From Palaeococcus ferrophilus DSM 13482 (lineage in GTDB: Archaea > Methanobacteriota_B > Thermococci > Thermococcales > Thermococcaceae), in contig NZ_LANF01000019.1 of NCBI RefSeq assembly GCF_000966265.1, positions 186,001-250,000 on the forward strand: a stretch of 64,000 bases of DNA, given 5' to 3'. Shown piece after piece: positions 63,152-64,000 of the stretch; the first letter of the stretch is position 1; the number at the start of each line of letters is the position of its first letter. Below the pieces are notes generated by a model that searched no databases, was not told the DNA's origin, and worked only from the letters and a program-made list of their open reading frames with translations. The position numbers were made by a program, and so were the translations under genes.

Positions 63152-64000
63152 ATGTGGGCAGAGTTGAGGAAAATGAAAAAACTGATCGCAGGCCTTTTGC
63201 TCGCCCTGCTCCTCGCGGGCGGGCAGGCGTTTGCCGACAACGTGACAGGAACAGTGGGAGGCAGCAACAGTGGAACCCTCCAGGTGGGTGTGAACGTGAC
63301 TACCAACGTCACCCTCCAGGAGAGGGCATACAATATGCTTATCATTCTTGAGAGGGTGGCCAACTACACCACGATCCTAATTGACAACTCCGGTACCGTG
63401 GACAACGAAACCCTGAGCCTCTACGCTCAAGCGGAGAACCTCAGGGGAAGTGCATGGGCAGCATACAATGCCGGCAACTACAGCGAGGCGATAACCGCTG
63501 CGATGAGCGCAATGGAGACCTACGAGCTTGTGATCGAGAGGATGACTCCCTCTAGTGGCATGCAGCAGATGAATCCCTCCGCTAACATGAACAGCCAGGC
63601 TCTCTACTGGGCCAGTATTGAACTTCAGAGGGCCAAAGAGTACCTCGCCTACGCCGCAGAGATAATAGACGAGGCCTCAGGGCTTGGCATTGATACCTCT
63701 CAGGCCTCAGAGCTCTACGATCAGACCGTCGAGGCTTACACCCGGGTGGAAGTGGACATAAAGAACGGCGATGTGAGCAACCTCAGAAACGACATGAGGG
63801 TTGCAGAGAACCTCAGGATGCGGCTCGAGATGGCCGTCGAAGGGCTCGTTAGGGGAATACTCTCGGCCAACGCCGGCGACATAGCCGAGACCTTCACAAA
63901 AAAGCTCGAGGTCGAGCTCAACAGAACCGCCGAGTTAATGACCCTTATGGAGAGCGTGATGGGGAACTCCAGCGCTGACGACCCCAGGGCGTCCATGATG
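63152..64000 (+). CDS. secreted helical-repeat protein (3' end outside window)
   Basis: An open frame of 283 codons running off the window. The signal peptide is MKKLIAGLLLALLLAGGQAFADN, preceded by seven residues from the ATG chosen for its GGTGATG; ATG at 63173 is an alternative. After a Gly/Asn/Thr stretch (NVTGTVGGSNSGTLQVGVNVTTNVT) come helical units: AENLRGSAWAAYNAGNYSEAITAAMSAMETYE, then SIELQRAKEYLAYAAEIIDEA. The AYxxGxYxxA unit is shared with genes at 30565 and 56422. Many N-x-T/S sites suggest glycosylation. It is divergent from the metal operon. Surface-located; function unknown. Confidence 0.65.
   Translation, partial: MWAELRKMKKLIAGLLLALLLAGGQAFADNVTGTVGGSNSGTLQVGVNVTTNVTLQERAYNMLIILERVANYTTILIDNSGTVDNETLSLYAQAENLRGSAWAAYNAGNYSEAITAAMSAMETYELVIERMTPSSGMQQMNPSANMNSQALYWASIELQRAKEYLAYAAEIIDEASGLGIDTSQASELYDQTVEAYTRVEVDIKNGDVSNLRNDMRVAENLRMRLEMAVEGLVRGILSANAGDIAETFTKKLEVELNRTAELMTLMESVMGNSSADDPRASMM

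Overview
This window is chromosomal DNA of a hyperthermophilic euryarchaeon of the order Thermococcales, most likely a Thermococcus. The evidence is the gene content (Alba, an archaeal 20S proteasome beta subunit with its autocleavage site, archaeal-type ThrS, TrmB-family regulator, GH57 amylopullulanase with a CGP-CTERM-like tail), GGTGA/GGAGGTG ribosome binding sites, and archaeal BRE/TATA promoters. Genes are tightly packed, often with 1-35 nt overlaps. I saw no rRNA, tRNA, CRISPR array or intact transposase.

Layout. 1-2.3 kb: end of an MBL-fold hydrolase, a phosphohexomutase and a UPF0146 protein. 2.3-14.8 kb: the maltodextrin/starch locus. On the minus strand are an intracellular GH13 cyclodextrinase, a lipoprotein maltodextrin-binding protein, MalF, MalG with an unusual large insertion, secreted amylopullulanase and MalK. 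Divergent on the plus strand are the Tgr/TrmBL1-type regulator and glycogen synthase. A near-perfect TGM operator overlaps the TATA box of the binding-protein gene. 15-25.6 kb: housekeeping genes (Alba, HTH regulator, CBS-zinc ribbon protein, proteasome beta with a coupled HExxH membrane protease, MarC, a GT39-like membrane protein, ThrS, MFS exporter). 26-29 kb: a secreted DNRLRE protein with a caspase/gingipain-like C-terminal domain and its membrane-anchored neighbour. 29-40 kb: MtnA, a cell-wall-binding-repeat protein, an M20 hydrolase, a CcdA-like membrane protein, a Met-rich protein, a methyltransferase/ABC exporter operon and a sulfur amino acid operon. 40-43.8 kb: a copper-type locus (Met-rich protein, HTH regulator, SHOCT protein, CopB ATPase).

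43.9-51.8 kb is the most striking region: eight co-directional genes in two apparent transcription units. They encode three small basic-to-acidic coiled-coil proteins with ESCRT-III/Snf7-like architecture, a Vps4/katanin-type AAA ATPase with an N-terminal MIT-like helical bundle, a membrane-anchored eukaryote-type Ser/Thr kinase, a PP2C phosphatase, a 607-residue coiled-coil protein and a small alpha/beta protein. I interpret this as a phosphorylation-controlled ESCRT-like membrane-remodelling system, possibly for vesicle budding. The function is inference.

52-64 kb: a DUF302 protein, a methyltransferase/membrane protein pair, an AT-richer insert encoding a DUF4855-like secreted-domain protein, the Feo iron-uptake operon with a small zinc-ribbon gene between feoA and feoB, and a heavy-metal operon (ArsR, P1B ATPase, two ICMT-like membrane methyltransferases) behind a palindromic operator. 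The window ends inside a secreted helical-repeat protein gene.
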